Of a DNA stretch of 51,382 nt, positions 31,946-41,409 are shown one piece after another; within the stretch, counting starts at the first letter, position 1; every line of letters begins with the position of its first letter. This DNA comes from a virus. Location: the IMG/VR virus record IMGVR_UViG_3300047481_002136, positions 1-51,382 of that record. One strand, given 5' to 3'. The notes under the pieces are model-generated. The model was not told where the DNA came from. It was given only the letters and a program-made list of their open reading frames with translations, and did no database searches. A program made the position numbers and the translations under genes.

Positions 31946-34279
31946 ATGAAATTAGAAGATTATTTACCAAAAGATCTGGTTAATGAAATAGCTAAGATGA
32001 TGGCAGCAGGTATTAAAAAGGGAGCCAAAGAAGGCTTCACTGCTGGAAATTTTTTGGGAGATCTTCAAGATCAGATGGATCAATTTGCTAAAGATCAACA
32101 GGCATATCTCATCAACGAAAAGGTTAAACAAAGATCCTTAGATAAGACACTAGATGTCAGAGAAATCGAGCTCGATGTGTTGAAGGAGACGGCTATTGAG
32201 CAAAATAAAAGTATAATCCAAGACCTAAAGGCACTAGCCGTAACGCAAAAAAGAGCAATAGTGTACGCTCAGCTACAAGGAAATATGCAAGCTTTCTACC
32301 AAGCACTGTTTGATTTAGATGAAACAGAAAAACAAATTGGAAGCTTACATAAACAGAATAATTTATTAGAAATTGCAACAAAAGAGCGTAAAAAACAACT
32401 CAAAATACAAATAGATCAAGAAAAACAACAAAAGTTAGAAGAACAGAGATCAGAAAAAATAAAAGAACTAGAGGAAAAGCGTAAAGAGATTTTAGATAAA
32501 ATAGGAGTTAATACAAGCTTAATTAAAGACTTTTTGCAAGGTGGTGTAGCTAGAACACTAGCTATAACAATAGCTGCAGAAAAGATGGGTGAAGCTTTTG
32601 GTGAAGCTTTCAAAGAACTGCAAGGAGAAGGATTATCAGCAACACAAGCTGCACACGAAGCAATGACTTCATTTACCGACTCCATGAAGACTGGATTCTT
32701 GGCATCATCTGAAGAAATACGAAAGGCAAGAGCGGCAGTAATGGAAACAGGAGGCACACTGCACGATGCTGAAGAGGCAGGTAAAGGAGCAGCAATGATG
32801 GCTAAAGTTTACGGAGGTAGCTTAGAAGATGCAGGTAAAGCCATAGGAAATTTACAAAAGATTCCAGGCGTAATGAAAGAATCAGCTCAGAGTACAGCTG
32901 AGTTTGGAGCCAAATTATCAATAGCAGCAGGAGTACCAGCCGATACAGCAACAAAAGCAATTGCTAATAATATGGATGCAGTTGCAAAAGCAGGTCCAAC
33001 TATGGTAAAAAGCTTTCAAGTTGCTGCAATAAATGCTAAAAAAATAGGTGTTGAGTTTTCTGTTATAACTGGAATGGCTGATAAGTTGCTGGATTTTGAA
33101 AATAGCATTAATGCTCAAATGGAAGCAAGTGTAATGTTAGGAAAACAAATAAATCTTGACAAAGCAAGAGAAGCTGCGTTAAATGGTGATTACTTAACGG
33201 TACAAAAAGAAATACTCAAACAAGTTGGATCGGAGGCTGAATTCACAAGAATGAACGTACTGCAAAAACAAAAACTTGCAGAAGCAATCGGTGTGAGTGT
33301 ACCTGATTTAGCCAAGATGGTGAAAGGTCAAGGAGAGTTGTCAGATGGTACTAAGTTAGAAGCTGAGGCAAGAAGTAAAGTTAGTGAAGGGCTTGAAACT
33401 AGTGTAGCCTTTATGTCTAAATATTCGGGAGCAGTTGGAGCATTAGTGGGTGGTGTGATAAGTGCTATACCACAATTTATGACTTTCAATGCTATGAAAA
33501 AATTAAATAGCACACTCACAGGTGAAAATACCATCTCACAAAATACAAATTCCGGAGCAATAAATAGAAATAGTTTATCCATGCAACGAGCTGGTTTAAT
33601 GGCAAAAGGCGCAGCAACAAGCATGCTAGCTTTTGGAGGAGCTGTGTTAATGATTGGAGGAGGTATTGCACTTGCTACATTAGGTATAGCACAACTGGCA
33701 GAAGCAATGAAGGGTTTATCACTTCCTGAATTTATAGGTTTAGCAGCTATACTTATAGGTATAGGTGTAGGAATATACTTTTTAGCAACCGCAACAGCCA
33801 CCGCGGCACCATTACTGTTTACAGGAGGTACGGCATTACTTTACTTTGGTGGAGGACTTGCATTAATAGGCCTTGGCATAGGCATAGCTGCAGCAGGAAT
33901 GGCTTTGTTTGTAAACTCAATAGGAAATCTAGCTAATGAAGAGGTTGTTAAAAATTTATATGGAGTTGGAGGTGGTTTATTTTACATAGCAAAAGCATTA
34001 GGTGCAGTAGCTCTAGGTAGTGTAGCAGTACCAACATTGGGAGTTATAAAGAGTCTTGGATTGAGTGGTATAGGTGAACAAGAACCATTGAGTGGTATAG
34101 GTGAACAAGAACCTAAGACAGAAGAAGGTCAGTTTAGCGTTTTACAAAAAGGAGTGGATGACTTAAATAGTACGATGATTGAGATAAAAAAGATAATATC
34201 AAAGGGTAGCAAAGTTGTTATAGATTCAAAAGTTCTTGGTGAAATCATAGCCAATCAAATGCAACTTAAAACATCATAA
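31946..34279 (+). CDS. tail tape measure protein
   Basis: The 777-residue protein has an N-terminal half that is long helical and coiled-coil (about residues 50-190, Gln/Lys/Glu-rich). A helical middle (about 200-480) contains repeated Ala-rich segments (EAFGEAFKELQGEGLSATQA). The C-terminal region at about 559-658 is strongly hydrophobic with Gly-rich membrane-like helices (AFGGAVLMIGGGIALATLGI; LAAILIGIGVGIYFLATA). This combination, placed after the chaperone and before baseplate genes, is typical of tape measures that set tail length and help DNA cross the inner membrane. T4 gp29 is 590 residues. Near the end SGIGEQEP occurs twice in tandem. Confidence 0.8.
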   Translation: MKLEDYLPKDLVNEIAKMMAAGIKKGAKEGFTAGNFLGDLQDQMDQFAKDQQAYLINEKVKQRSLDKTLDVREIELDVLKETAIEQNKSIIQDLKALAVTQKRAIVYAQLQGNMQAFYQALFDLDETEKQIGSLHKQNNLLEIATKERKKQLKIQIDQEKQQKLEEQRSEKIKELEEKRKEILDKIGVNTSLIKDFLQGGVARTLAITIAAEKMGEAFGEAFKELQGEGLSATQAAHEAMTSFTDSMKTGFLASSEEIRKARAAVMETGGTLHDAEEAGKGAAMMAKVYGGSLEDAGKAIGNLQKIPGVMKESAQSTAEFGAKLSIAAGVPADTATKAIANNMDAVAKAGPTMVKSFQVAAINAKKIGVEFSVITGMADKLLDFENSINAQMEASVMLGKQINLDKAREAALNGDYLTVQKEILKQVGSEAEFTRMNVLQKQKLAEAIGVSVPDLAKMVKGQGELSDGTKLEAEARSKVSEGLETSVAFMSKYSGAVGALVGGVISAIPQFMTFNAMKKLNSTLTGENTISQNTNSGAINRNSLSMQRAGLMAKGAATSMLAFGGAVLMIGGGIALATLGIAQLAEAMKGLSLPEFIGLAAILIGIGVGIYFLATATATAAPLLFTGGTALLYFGGGLALIGLGIGIAAAGMALFVNSIGNLANEEVVKNLYGVGGGLFYIAKALGAVALGSVAVPTLGVIKSLGLSGIGEQEPLSGIGEQEPKTEEGQFSVLQKGVDDLNSTMIEIKKIISKGSKVVIDSKVLGEIIANQMQLKTS

Positions 34280-34297
34280 CATAAATACCACACAAAA

Positions 34298-36262
34298 GTG
34301 AATAAACCGTTTAAACATATAAGCTTAATTGAAAGGTATAAAACTAGTGGATTAGGTATTAACACAAACCCAACAACAACAAAACAAAGTCCTACACCAA
34401 CTATAACACCAATTAAGTACACACCTAACCAAGGTAGTACAACAATAGGTTTATTTAATTTTACTCCAACACAAGGTAGTACAACACCAAAACCCTTTAT
34501 TATATTTCCTAGTCAAGGCGGAGTAATACCTAAAACTTTTTTGTTTAAACCACAATACACAACACCGACAATAAGATATGACTTTCCAGATCAACTAAGT
34601 TTAAAAGATAGAGTAGAACAAAGAAATTTAGGAACAACAAAGCACTTACCACAATTCTTTTTATCGGATGTTTATACCGATTACATAAAGATTGTACCCT
34701 TTGGAATATTTAATCACACAAGCACAATTGTAGTAAAACCCTTTGGTATTTTTGAACACACAAGTGATACTATTGTTAATTCCTTTGGTATTTTTACACA
34801 CACAAGTGATGTAATTACCATACCATTTGGTATTTTTACACACACAAGTAATATAATAGTAACAACCCCAATACAAGACGTAAGTGGGTTACAAGGTATA
34901 GTAGTGTTACCAAATGGTGTAGCACCAACAAATTCATTTATTGTTTTAAGTACACCAACACCATTAATACAAAGTCCATCACCGGAAATAGATCTTTTTA
35001 ATTTCACACCAAATCAAGGTAGTGTTATTATTAATACTATTAATTTTACACCTAACCAAGGTAGTACAACTGTAGATGCTTTTGACTTTACACCTAACCA
35101 AGGTAGTACAACTGTGAGTTTATTTGACTTTACTCCAGAACAAGGTGGTGTACAATATAAAAACTTTATTGTTAAAGTAAAGCAGTATGATCCAAATGTC
35201 AAATTTGAGTTGTTTAACTTTGTGCCTGAATACAACACTATACAAATTAAAACCGTCAGATACACAGCTGACAGGTTATTAGCAACGGTAACACCAAAGA
35301 TAAAACACGGTAGTGCTGATTTACCATACTCCATGTTTGAACCAGATAAAGGTAAGGAAGATCAAGACCCAGGAATACTATTCACCGAAATTAAGAAAGC
35401 AGAACAACAAGCTCAACGAGATATACTAATAAGAGGTAGGGATAAAGAAACTTCTTACAAAACAGTAAGTACTGCATTAAATTTAAAATATAAAGCAACA
35501 AAATTAGATTTTGAAGACTTTGGTTATAAAACAACTAATCAAGAGCAGTTAGAGGATTTACGAAAACGAGCTGATGATAATTTTGATTTCAAAGATTTTA
35601 GAGAAAGTTTAGAAGCTGATTTTGTTCCTACCTTCAATACAAATCCAAGTAGGTTTATTATCAAGTATATTGATAATATTAAACCATCAGAGGTTATAGA
35701 AAAGTACGGCACAGTAGACCAAAGAAAAAAAGATCCAGATACAGCAAATCCGGATTTAATTGATTTTATAATAGGATCTAGACGGAACTCAGATCAAACG
35801 GTCCAATTTACAGCATACTTAACCACTTTTGGTCACACCATAACCCCAAACTGGAGTGATATAAACTACGTAGGTCGTCAAGATACTTTGAGAGCTTTTA
35901 AGGGCGTAACACAAGGTGTATCATTAGGTTTTATAACAGTCGCCTTTGATAAAGAAGATATGCCAAAAATGTATGACAAACTAACAAAATTAGCTAGAAT
36001 AACATCCTTTGGTGAACCAGCAGGCACATACTTAAAAGGACCTGCTTGTGACATAACAGTTGGAAAGTGGTTTGTTAAAACCCCTTGCATATTTACAAAT
36101 GTAAAATACGATATAGAAACAGCTGAGTATCCTTGGGATATTGATAGAGATATACAAATGCCACATTATATTAGAGTGAGTCTTGAAGTAGTATTACTTG
36201 GAGATAATAAAGGAGAACCACTAGGAGCTAATCCAAAAATATTTAATTACGGAAACGATTAG
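34298..36262 (+). CDS. baseplate protein with 14-residue repeats in its N-terminal half
   Basis: The 654-residue protein starts at GTG. The N-terminal half contains three arrays of 14-residue units: type A around F-x-F-T-P-N-Q-G-S-T-T (residues 38-93 and 233-288) and type B around P-F-G-I-F-x-H-T-S (134-189). A linker of charged helices follows (about 350-460). The C-terminal 190 residues are a conserved domain with IDFIIGSRRNSDQTVQFTAY, WSDINYVGRQDTLRAFKGVT and YPWDIDRDIQMPHYIRVSLE. I associate this with a baseplate or tube-connector protein of T4-like environmental phages. The pairing with a gp53-like gene downstream agrees. Confidence 0.65.
   Translation: MNKPFKHISLIERYKTSGLGINTNPTTTKQSPTPTITPIKYTPNQGSTTIGLFNFTPTQGSTTPKPFIIFPSQGGVIPKTFLFKPQYTTPTIRYDFPDQLSLKDRVEQRNLGTTKHLPQFFLSDVYTDYIKIVPFGIFNHTSTIVVKPFGIFEHTSDTIVNSFGIFTHTSDVITIPFGIFTHTSNIIVTTPIQDVSGLQGIVVLPNGVAPTNSFIVLSTPTPLIQSPSPEIDLFNFTPNQGSVIINTINFTPNQGSTTVDAFDFTPNQGSTTVSLFDFTPEQGGVQYKNFIVKVKQYDPNVKFELFNFVPEYNTIQIKTVRYTADRLLATVTPKIKHGSADLPYSMFEPDKGKEDQDPGILFTEIKKAEQQAQRDILIRGRDKETSYKTVSTALNLKYKATKLDFEDFGYKTTNQEQLEDLRKRADDNFDFKDFRESLEADFVPTFNTNPSRFIIKYIDNIKPSEVIEKYGTVDQRKKDPDTANPDLIDFIIGSRRNSDQTVQFTAYLTTFGHTITPNWSDINYVGRQDTLRAFKGVTQGVSLGFITVAFDKEDMPKMYDKLTKLARITSFGEPAGTYLKGPACDITVGKWFVKTPCIFTNVKYDIETAEYPWDIDRDIQMPHYIRVSLEVVLLGDNKGEPLGANPKIFNYGND
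34409..35161 (+). repeat. 42-base coding repeats in three arrays
   Basis: Arrays of four units each lie at 34409-34576, 34697-34864 and 34994-35161, each unit 42 bases (14 codons). The unit at 35036-35077 and the next differ by few bases, so recent slippage or unequal exchange is likely there, while the outer units have drifted. Confidence 0.85.
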
Positions 36263-36267
36263 TTGAT

Positions 36268-36570
36268 ATGAGATACAAAGATATACCATTAATTAAATCA
36301 ACACCACAAAGCAAAGTCACAACAAGAGCTGTTCTATATCCATCTATACCAAGAGATTTGAATGATATATACGTTAGAACAAATAGTGAAGATAGATTGG
36401 ATATGTTAGCTTACAAATACTATGGTGATGTAAATGATTGGTGGATTATTGCAGAAGCAAATGGTTTAGGTAAAGGTACTTTAAAAGTAGAGGGTGGTTT
36501 ACAATTAAGAATACCAACTAACATCGAAAAGATAAAAAACGAATACACTACACTAAACGAGTTTGTTTAA
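36268..36570 (+). CDS. gp53-like baseplate wedge protein with LysM-like domain
   Basis: The protein has 100 residues. The segment at 55-95 has SEDRLDMLAYKYYGDVNDWW, then IIAEANGL and LRIPTN, the pattern of a LysM-type fold as found in T4 gp53 and in small phage baseplate proteins. In T4, gp53 clamps adjacent wedges around the hub. This is a minimal version (T4 gp53 has 196 residues). It sits between a baseplate protein and a hub-like protein, which agrees with the call. Confidence 0.7.
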   Translation: MRYKDIPLIKSTPQSKVTTRAVLYPSIPRDLNDIYVRTNSEDRLDMLAYKYYGDVNDWWIIAEANGLGKGTLKVEGGLQLRIPTNIEKIKNEYTTLNEFV

Positions 36571-36576
36571 GAATAA

Positions 36577-36584
36577 TAGTTATA
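36577..36584 (+). promoter_or_regulatory. variant late-promoter-like octamer TAGTTATA
   Basis: TAGTTATA lies in the 20-base gap, seven bases ahead of the ATG at 36591. It is the same variant as at 4073. Confidence 0.3.
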
Positions 36585-36590
36585 TAATAT

Positions 36591-38843
36591 ATGGCAAGTC
36601 CCTTCGATAAAACTTCCGTACCAAATACGGTAAAAACAGAAATAACAGCTAGGCAAGGTAAAAATGGAATATTGTGGACAGCACAACGATTTCCTTGGAT
36701 ACAAATAAAAAGTATGAGTACTTTGTGTACTAACTATGTAACTTTAGACTCCAAACCAACAACAGCATTATACGAAGCTAATTATGTAAGACCACGACCG
36801 GTTGTAACACAAGTTAGCGTTAAAAAGAAAGGTAACTTAGGAACAACAAAGCAAGTTACAGTTAATATAACAGCCTTTACAGACGAACAGCTGATTGAAT
36901 TACAAAAATGCTATTTTATACCAGGTTTAAGTGTTAGGGGAGAGTGGGGATGGTCAATACAAGCGAATGGATTACAAAAAACTAGTGGTCCAATTGATGC
37001 TAGTATTGAATTGGATTGTTTAGCAATACCAGCAATAATAAAAAAACAAGACTCTGATCCTAGTTACAGTGGTGTACAAGGTGTTGTAAGTAATTTTAGT
37101 TATAACTTAACATCCGAAAATACTTGGGACTGCACTTTAGAAATTACAGGAGTAGCGGAAGCTTTTGCATTTACATCAATAACAGACAATCCATGCAACT
37201 GTCCTAGAAAAGTAAAAAAGGAAGGGAGTGATGATGAAGTGGTGCGTGATGTATCACCGTTTTTGGCTTGGTGCATAGATTTATTTAGCTTGTCATCAAC
37301 AAAGAGAACAAATTACTTAAATCAAATTAAAACAACAAGTAAAGGCCCTATAAGCGAGTTGTCAAAACAATATAACGGACCTCTACGAAAGATAACCGGG
37401 GCCGAAAAAACACTCTTCTCAGCTGATTTTTTCTCGGTACTAGCGAACAAAGCCACTGATAACGTACGAGAGCTTTTTGTAAATTTTGCTTATGTAGAAG
37501 CAGCTGCAAATTATCTTTTTGCAAAAAGAGATAAACAACCAACAAGCACTGCCCCCTTTACAGGAGCTGTGACCAACTTTGTCCAAACACAATCACAAAT
37601 ACTCCAACAAGCTATTAACAATAGTAATCGACTTCTTGGCAAACCAACACAAAATACAACAACAACAAACAACAAGTGTGGATCTGTATCAGATTTAGGA
37701 TCAATGAATAGTTCCGAAACCTTATTAAAGTGGTACGCAGCAACCACCTCGGTAGATCCTCGCGTATGCCTTTTACCAGGAGCATTATACCAACCTGTAG
37801 AATCCTTTTCACAAAACGTTGACTCTTGTATAACAACAGTGGGGAATATAAAGTACATAAAACTGTATAATATATACGTAAACATTGTAGCTGTATATAA
37901 TGCGTATCAAAGTGCGGCTGGTAGTGGAGAACCAACAATAGATGCTTTTTTTAGAAACTTGTTAGGTCAAATAAACGATGCTTGTGCGAATCCGTGGGAT
38001 TTTGATATAGTAAGTAATACTAACTCAACCACACCCGAATTAACAATCATTGATTTAAACCTGAGATCTCCACAATCAGTACAAGCATATGCATTACCAG
38101 GAAAACCAGCAAACTCAATACTAAGAAGTTTAAACGCTGATCTAAAGCTGACAGAAGCAATGAAAACACAAGCTATTTATGGTACAAACACAAACACAAA
38201 CAATCAAAAAGATCAAACAAACAAGTGTTTACAAACTAATTTTCAAGCTTTTACATTAACTCAAGATCTTAGCGAAATTAATAAAGGAATAGCTTATGTT
38301 AAGCCAACAAATCCACTGCCAATGTGTGATGGGTGCGAAGCTGTTACGGATAGCGGTGACAAAGAAAAAGGCGAAGAAAAAGCTTTTCCAACTTATATTG
38401 CGGAATTACAAAAATACGCTGACGATGAAAGTGTAGCCGCAGCAAGAGAAAACTTATCAAAAAAGTATAATAACACTGTAAGTACTCTTAATAATTGCTC
38501 TGGAACACCACTACCATTTAATTATAAATTTAGTTTAGATGGTATAGGTGGTTTTAAATTTGGCCAAATGGTTACTTGCGATAGAATACCACAACAAGTA
38601 CAAAAAAGTTTTGAATTTCAAGTTACATCTGTTAGTCACACAATAACGGTAAATGATTGGATTACCGAAATTGAAACAATTGCAAGACCTCTTGTAACAA
38701 ATTTTACACAAGCTCAAAGTGAACAAGTAGAACAAATAAAAAAAGAAGAACAAGAACAACAAGAAGTAAAGAAGAAACGAGATGAAGAAGCTAGAAGACT
38801 ACAAAATAAAGTAAACAGGAGCCTCGGACCAGGCAAAATATAA
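36591..38843 (+). CDS. large baseplate hub-like protein
   Basis: The 750-residue protein has an N-terminal domain with NYVRPRPVVTQVSVKKKGNL, VNITAFTDEQLIELQKCYFI and PGLSVRGEWGWS. I recall this block order (a 'G..R.A.V.I...' strand set, then LEWGWS) from hub or central-spike proteins of many large phages. The middle is helical with clustered Cys (NPCNCPRKVKK; NKCGS; ADDGCEA-type turns), and a later block reads FSLDGIGGFKFGQMVTCDRI followed by FQVTSVSHTITVNDWITEIE, typical of gp27/gpD-like hub folds. The C terminus is a charged coiled coil (EQVEQIKKEEQEQQEVKKKR). It is probably the hub that carries the spike. Confidence 0.65.
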   Translation: MASPFDKTSVPNTVKTEITARQGKNGILWTAQRFPWIQIKSMSTLCTNYVTLDSKPTTALYEANYVRPRPVVTQVSVKKKGNLGTTKQVTVNITAFTDEQLIELQKCYFIPGLSVRGEWGWSIQANGLQKTSGPIDASIELDCLAIPAIIKKQDSDPSYSGVQGVVSNFSYNLTSENTWDCTLEITGVAEAFAFTSITDNPCNCPRKVKKEGSDDEVVRDVSPFLAWCIDLFSLSSTKRTNYLNQIKTTSKGPISELSKQYNGPLRKITGAEKTLFSADFFSVLANKATDNVRELFVNFAYVEAAANYLFAKRDKQPTSTAPFTGAVTNFVQTQSQILQQAINNSNRLLGKPTQNTTTTNNKCGSVSDLGSMNSSETLLKWYAATTSVDPRVCLLPGALYQPVESFSQNVDSCITTVGNIKYIKLYNIYVNIVAVYNAYQSAAGSGEPTIDAFFRNLLGQINDACANPWDFDIVSNTNSTTPELTIIDLNLRSPQSVQAYALPGKPANSILRSLNADLKLTEAMKTQAIYGTNTNTNNQKDQTNKCLQTNFQAFTLTQDLSEINKGIAYVKPTNPLPMCDGCEAVTDSGDKEKGEEKAFPTYIAELQKYADDESVAAARENLSKKYNNTVSTLNNCSGTPLPFNYKFSLDGIGGFKFGQMVTCDRIPQQVQKSFEFQVTSVSHTITVNDWITEIETIARPLVTNFTQAQSEQVEQIKKEEQEQQEVKKKRDEEARRLQNKVNRSLGPGKI

Positions 38844-38845
38844 CA

Positions 38846-39406
38846 ATGGGAACAAGCAAATACTCAGCAAGAAGTAATAACGTACAAAATATACACCTTT
38901 ACACTAAAGGAAAACAATTTAGCTTAAGTGGTGTAGAGTATGTTGGTGAGTATCATTTACGTGAAGATGGTCCTTGGACTGAACCAATTAAAAGTGACAC
39001 AAGTGAAAAACTACAAAAGTATTACACAAATAAAGATCACTATGTTTATGATCGTGTTAAGGAGTTTGTAACACCACCTTACCAATATGTATCACCAACC
39101 CCGATCATTTACAGACCTACACAACAAGCATACACAACAGGTCAAGATATACGTTACTTTGTAGAAAAAATAAACGATGAAAAAAGTTACGCAATTGAAA
39201 TAGATCAAAAGCAGTTTGATAGGTTAGGTAAAAATGGTGGTATTGATAGTGGTATATATTTATACACATCAATATTGTGGAAATTAGTTGGTACTTTGGA
39301 AGAAGTTAGTACCTTTAACGAAACACAAATACAAAAAGCAAAAAGAATTGTACCAACAATCGACTATGCAATACCCAATTTAATACAATTTGCAATTTTG
39401 AAATAA
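38846..39406 (+). CDS. virion-associated protein next to the hub
   Basis: The protein has 186 residues. It contains GVEYVGEYHLREDGPWTEPI, a 'Y-x-G-x-Y-H-x-x-x-D-G' segment seen in small structural proteins of T4-like phages next to baseplate genes. A LxKYYTNKDH turn follows, and then a mixed alpha/beta C-terminal part (IRYFVEKINDEKSYAIEIDQ). No enzymatic motif is visible. It starts two bases after the hub-like gene and closes the structural block before replication genes begin. Confidence 0.6.
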   Translation: MGTSKYSARSNNVQNIHLYTKGKQFSLSGVEYVGEYHLREDGPWTEPIKSDTSEKLQKYYTNKDHYVYDRVKEFVTPPYQYVSPTPIIYRPTQQAYTTGQDIRYFVEKINDEKSYAIEIDQKQFDRLGKNGGIDSGIYLYTSILWKLVGTLEEVSTFNETQIQKAKRIVPTIDYAIPNLIQFAILK

Positions 39407-39425
39407 AAGTTGTATATTATGATTT

Positions 39426-40748
39426 GTGTATATAGATAATGTCTTAAAGTTACAAGATATACAAGATCACAATCTATTTGTATATCCAGTCACTAATGAT
39501 AGCAGACTGCACAACTCACAAAACAATATTATTGGATTAATTATTATTGAGTGTGGTTCACAAAAAGTACACATAGTTGGCACAACACATCCTGAGACTC
39601 ACAAACAAGTTTTTGACTATAGTATATTTAAAGACAAAACAATCTATTGTTACAATAAAAACTTATTAAGATACAAACAAATAAAAGAAGCACAAGATTT
39701 TATTGATGTAGAATTACAATATTATCTTTACACAAATCAATCTTTAGATACCGTTGAGCTTCCAATCATTAAACATTACACACACAAGTATCCAAGTTGT
39801 CACCAAGTAAACAAATTAGTTAGTTTATCAAAGCATGCTGAGATAGCTAAAAGCATATTTGAAAATGGTTGGGTAAAACAAAAACAAGCAGGATTAGAAT
39901 TCTACGACAAAGAATTAATACCGGCACTATATAATATAGAAAAAGAAGGATTGCACGTAGATAGTTTACTATATAAACAATGCTTTGGTAATAGTATGGG
40001 TTTGGTAAAAGATAAGTGCTACACACAATACAATTACTATACAGCAACAGGAAGACCTAGCAATAGATTTGGAGGTATAAATTACGCAGCACTAAACAAA
40101 GAAGATGCTTCACGAGAAGTATTCACATCACGATTTGCAAATGGTACTTTAGTTGAAATTGATTTTAACTCCTATCATCCAAGATTAATAGCACAACTTA
40201 TAGACTATGACTTTGGTGATAATAATGTGTATGAGTACTTAGCAAGATATTACTATAACACAAGTAATCCAACCCAAGACGAAATTGAAAAAGCAAAAGA
40301 AGAAACCTTCAAACAAATTTATGGTGGTGTAAGACAACAATACACACACATACCCTTTTTTAATAAAGCAAATACTTTAGTAACTTATTTATGGAATCAA
40401 ATGGAAGAACAAGGTTATGTAGAAAGCCCAATATCAGGTAGAAGATTACACCAAAGTAACTACGCAGATATTGACAAGCATGTGTTATTTAATTATTTTA
40501 TACAAATGTTTGAAACTGAAATGAATACACTAACATTAAATAAAATACACACACAATTGCTTACAATGGAGTCAAAGGCAGTATTATACACATATGATAG
40601 TATCCTATTCGATGTACCACAAAACGAATTAGAGGATCTTATCCACAACATAATACCAAAGTGTGTAGATTTAAAAAAATATCCAATTAAAGTAAAAACC
40701 GGTAAATGTTACAAAAACATGACTACTTATATAAAAGAGCTAGTATGA
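39426..40748 (+). CDS. short, divergent family A DNA polymerase
   Basis: The 440-residue protein starts at GTG (nearby ATGs are out of frame). The polymerase core is present: the TATGRPS turn (206-212), motif A LVEIDFNSYHPRLIA with Asp246, motif B K291-x3-F295-x3-Y299-G300 (KEETFKQIYGG), and motif C LYTYDSILF with Asp391. Motif C lacks the usual H-D-E: the Glu is Ser392. Residues 1-170 resemble a shrunken 3'-5' exonuclease region without obvious D-x-E metal sites. It is half the length of bacterial Pol I. Both palm aspartates remain, so catalysis is possible, but proofreading is doubtful. No family B (gp43) polymerase is in the window. Confidence 0.75.
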   Translation: MYIDNVLKLQDIQDHNLFVYPVTNDSRLHNSQNNIIGLIIIECGSQKVHIVGTTHPETHKQVFDYSIFKDKTIYCYNKNLLRYKQIKEAQDFIDVELQYYLYTNQSLDTVELPIIKHYTHKYPSCHQVNKLVSLSKHAEIAKSIFENGWVKQKQAGLEFYDKELIPALYNIEKEGLHVDSLLYKQCFGNSMGLVKDKCYTQYNYYTATGRPSNRFGGINYAALNKEDASREVFTSRFANGTLVEIDFNSYHPRLIAQLIDYDFGDNNVYEYLARYYYNTSNPTQDEIEKAKEETFKQIYGGVRQQYTHIPFFNKANTLVTYLWNQMEEQGYVESPISGRRLHQSNYADIDKHVLFNYFIQMFETEMNTLTLNKIHTQLLTMESKAVLYTYDSILFDVPQNELEDLIHNIIPKCVDLKKYPIKVKTGKCYKNMTTYIKELV

Positions 40749-40930
40749 AGAGATCAGACCTTGTGAGAATTATACGCGAAGAAATAAAAGCTGTGTTAGA
40801 ATTAACACAAGCTGAAAAAGTAGCTAATGTAAAAGCAGCAACTGCGGACATTGAAGCAAAGAAAATTGCACTCAAAGGAGCTCAGGAAAAACTCAAAAGA
40901 GCAAATACAACACCGGTAGATCAGAAATAA
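40745..40930 (+). CDS. small protein with a targeting-like N terminus
   Basis: The protein has 61 residues from an ATG that overlaps the polymerase stop (ATGA). An in-frame upstream start at 40706 lies deep inside the polymerase and is less likely. It opens MKRSDLVRIIREEIKAVLEL, with I-R-E, and the remainder is an Ala/Lys/Glu helix (AEKVANVKAATADIEAKKIA). The opening is nearly the same as at 48501 and 31629. Unlike those, no octamer precedes it, so it may be expressed with the replication genes. Function is unknown. Confidence 0.6.
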   Translation: MKRSDLVRIIREEIKAVLELTQAEKVANVKAATADIEAKKIALKGAQEKLKRANTTPVDQK

Positions 40931-41313
40931 TGAGACAACAGTTACTATGTACCTTTACATTTCAAGATAATATCTTACACACACTCGACGAGATTTACGA
41001 GGCATACACATCAGAGTCAGTAAGTAACTTAAAGTGTTATTTTTACACACAATCTCCTAATAACTTTATTTGTGTGTATAATATTAACAATAATGCAAAC
41101 AAAGCAAAAAACACAATACTAATTAATAAAAAAGCAGAATCAAATACGCTGTATAGTATTAATGCGTTGAATAGTATTATCCAAGAATTAAATAATGGTA
41201 TCTTAGATAAAAGATACATTATAGATTGGTCACAATACAAAGACAACCTACTACTTACAGATAAAGAAACAGGGTACAAGAAAATACACATTACAGAATT
41301 AAAAAGTTGGTAA
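40930..41313 (+). CDS. hypothetical protein
   Basis: The 127-residue protein starts in a TAATG overlap with the previous stop. It is Asn/Ile/Lys-rich and alpha/beta in character (QQLLCTFTFQDNILHTLDEI; NNFICVYNINNNANKAKNTI). No Cys cluster, membrane segment or known motif is visible. It lies between the polymerase and the ssDNA-binding protein, so it may be a replication accessory, but there is no direct evidence. Confidence 0.5.
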   Translation: MRQQLLCTFTFQDNILHTLDEIYEAYTSESVSNLKCYFYTQSPNNFICVYNINNNANKAKNTILINKKAESNTLYSINALNSIIQELNNGILDKRYIIDWSQYKDNLLLTDKETGYKKIHITELKSW

Positions 41314-41409
41314 TTTTAAAAAGTTTTAGTATATTAAACATAGAGCAGTAAAAAGTAATAGCTCAGTAATTAAATAATTTTTTAACCATTTTAAACAAAA
41401 ATCAATCTT
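41314..41409 (+). promoter_or_regulatory. leader of the replication operon without the late octamer
   Basis: This 96-base gap ahead of the gp32-like gene has AAGTTTTAGTATATTAAACATAG (core TAGTATATTA at about 41327-41336) and an A-rich ATG context. There is no TATTTATA. TAGTATATTA also occurs at about 29837-29846 before the membrane-protein gene. It may be an early or middle promoter. Confidence 0.35.

Noticed and set aside
40706-40744. Upstream start for the small gene after the polymerase
   Set aside because: The ATG at 40745 gives the ATGA overlap and places the shared helix at the N terminus, as in its relatives.
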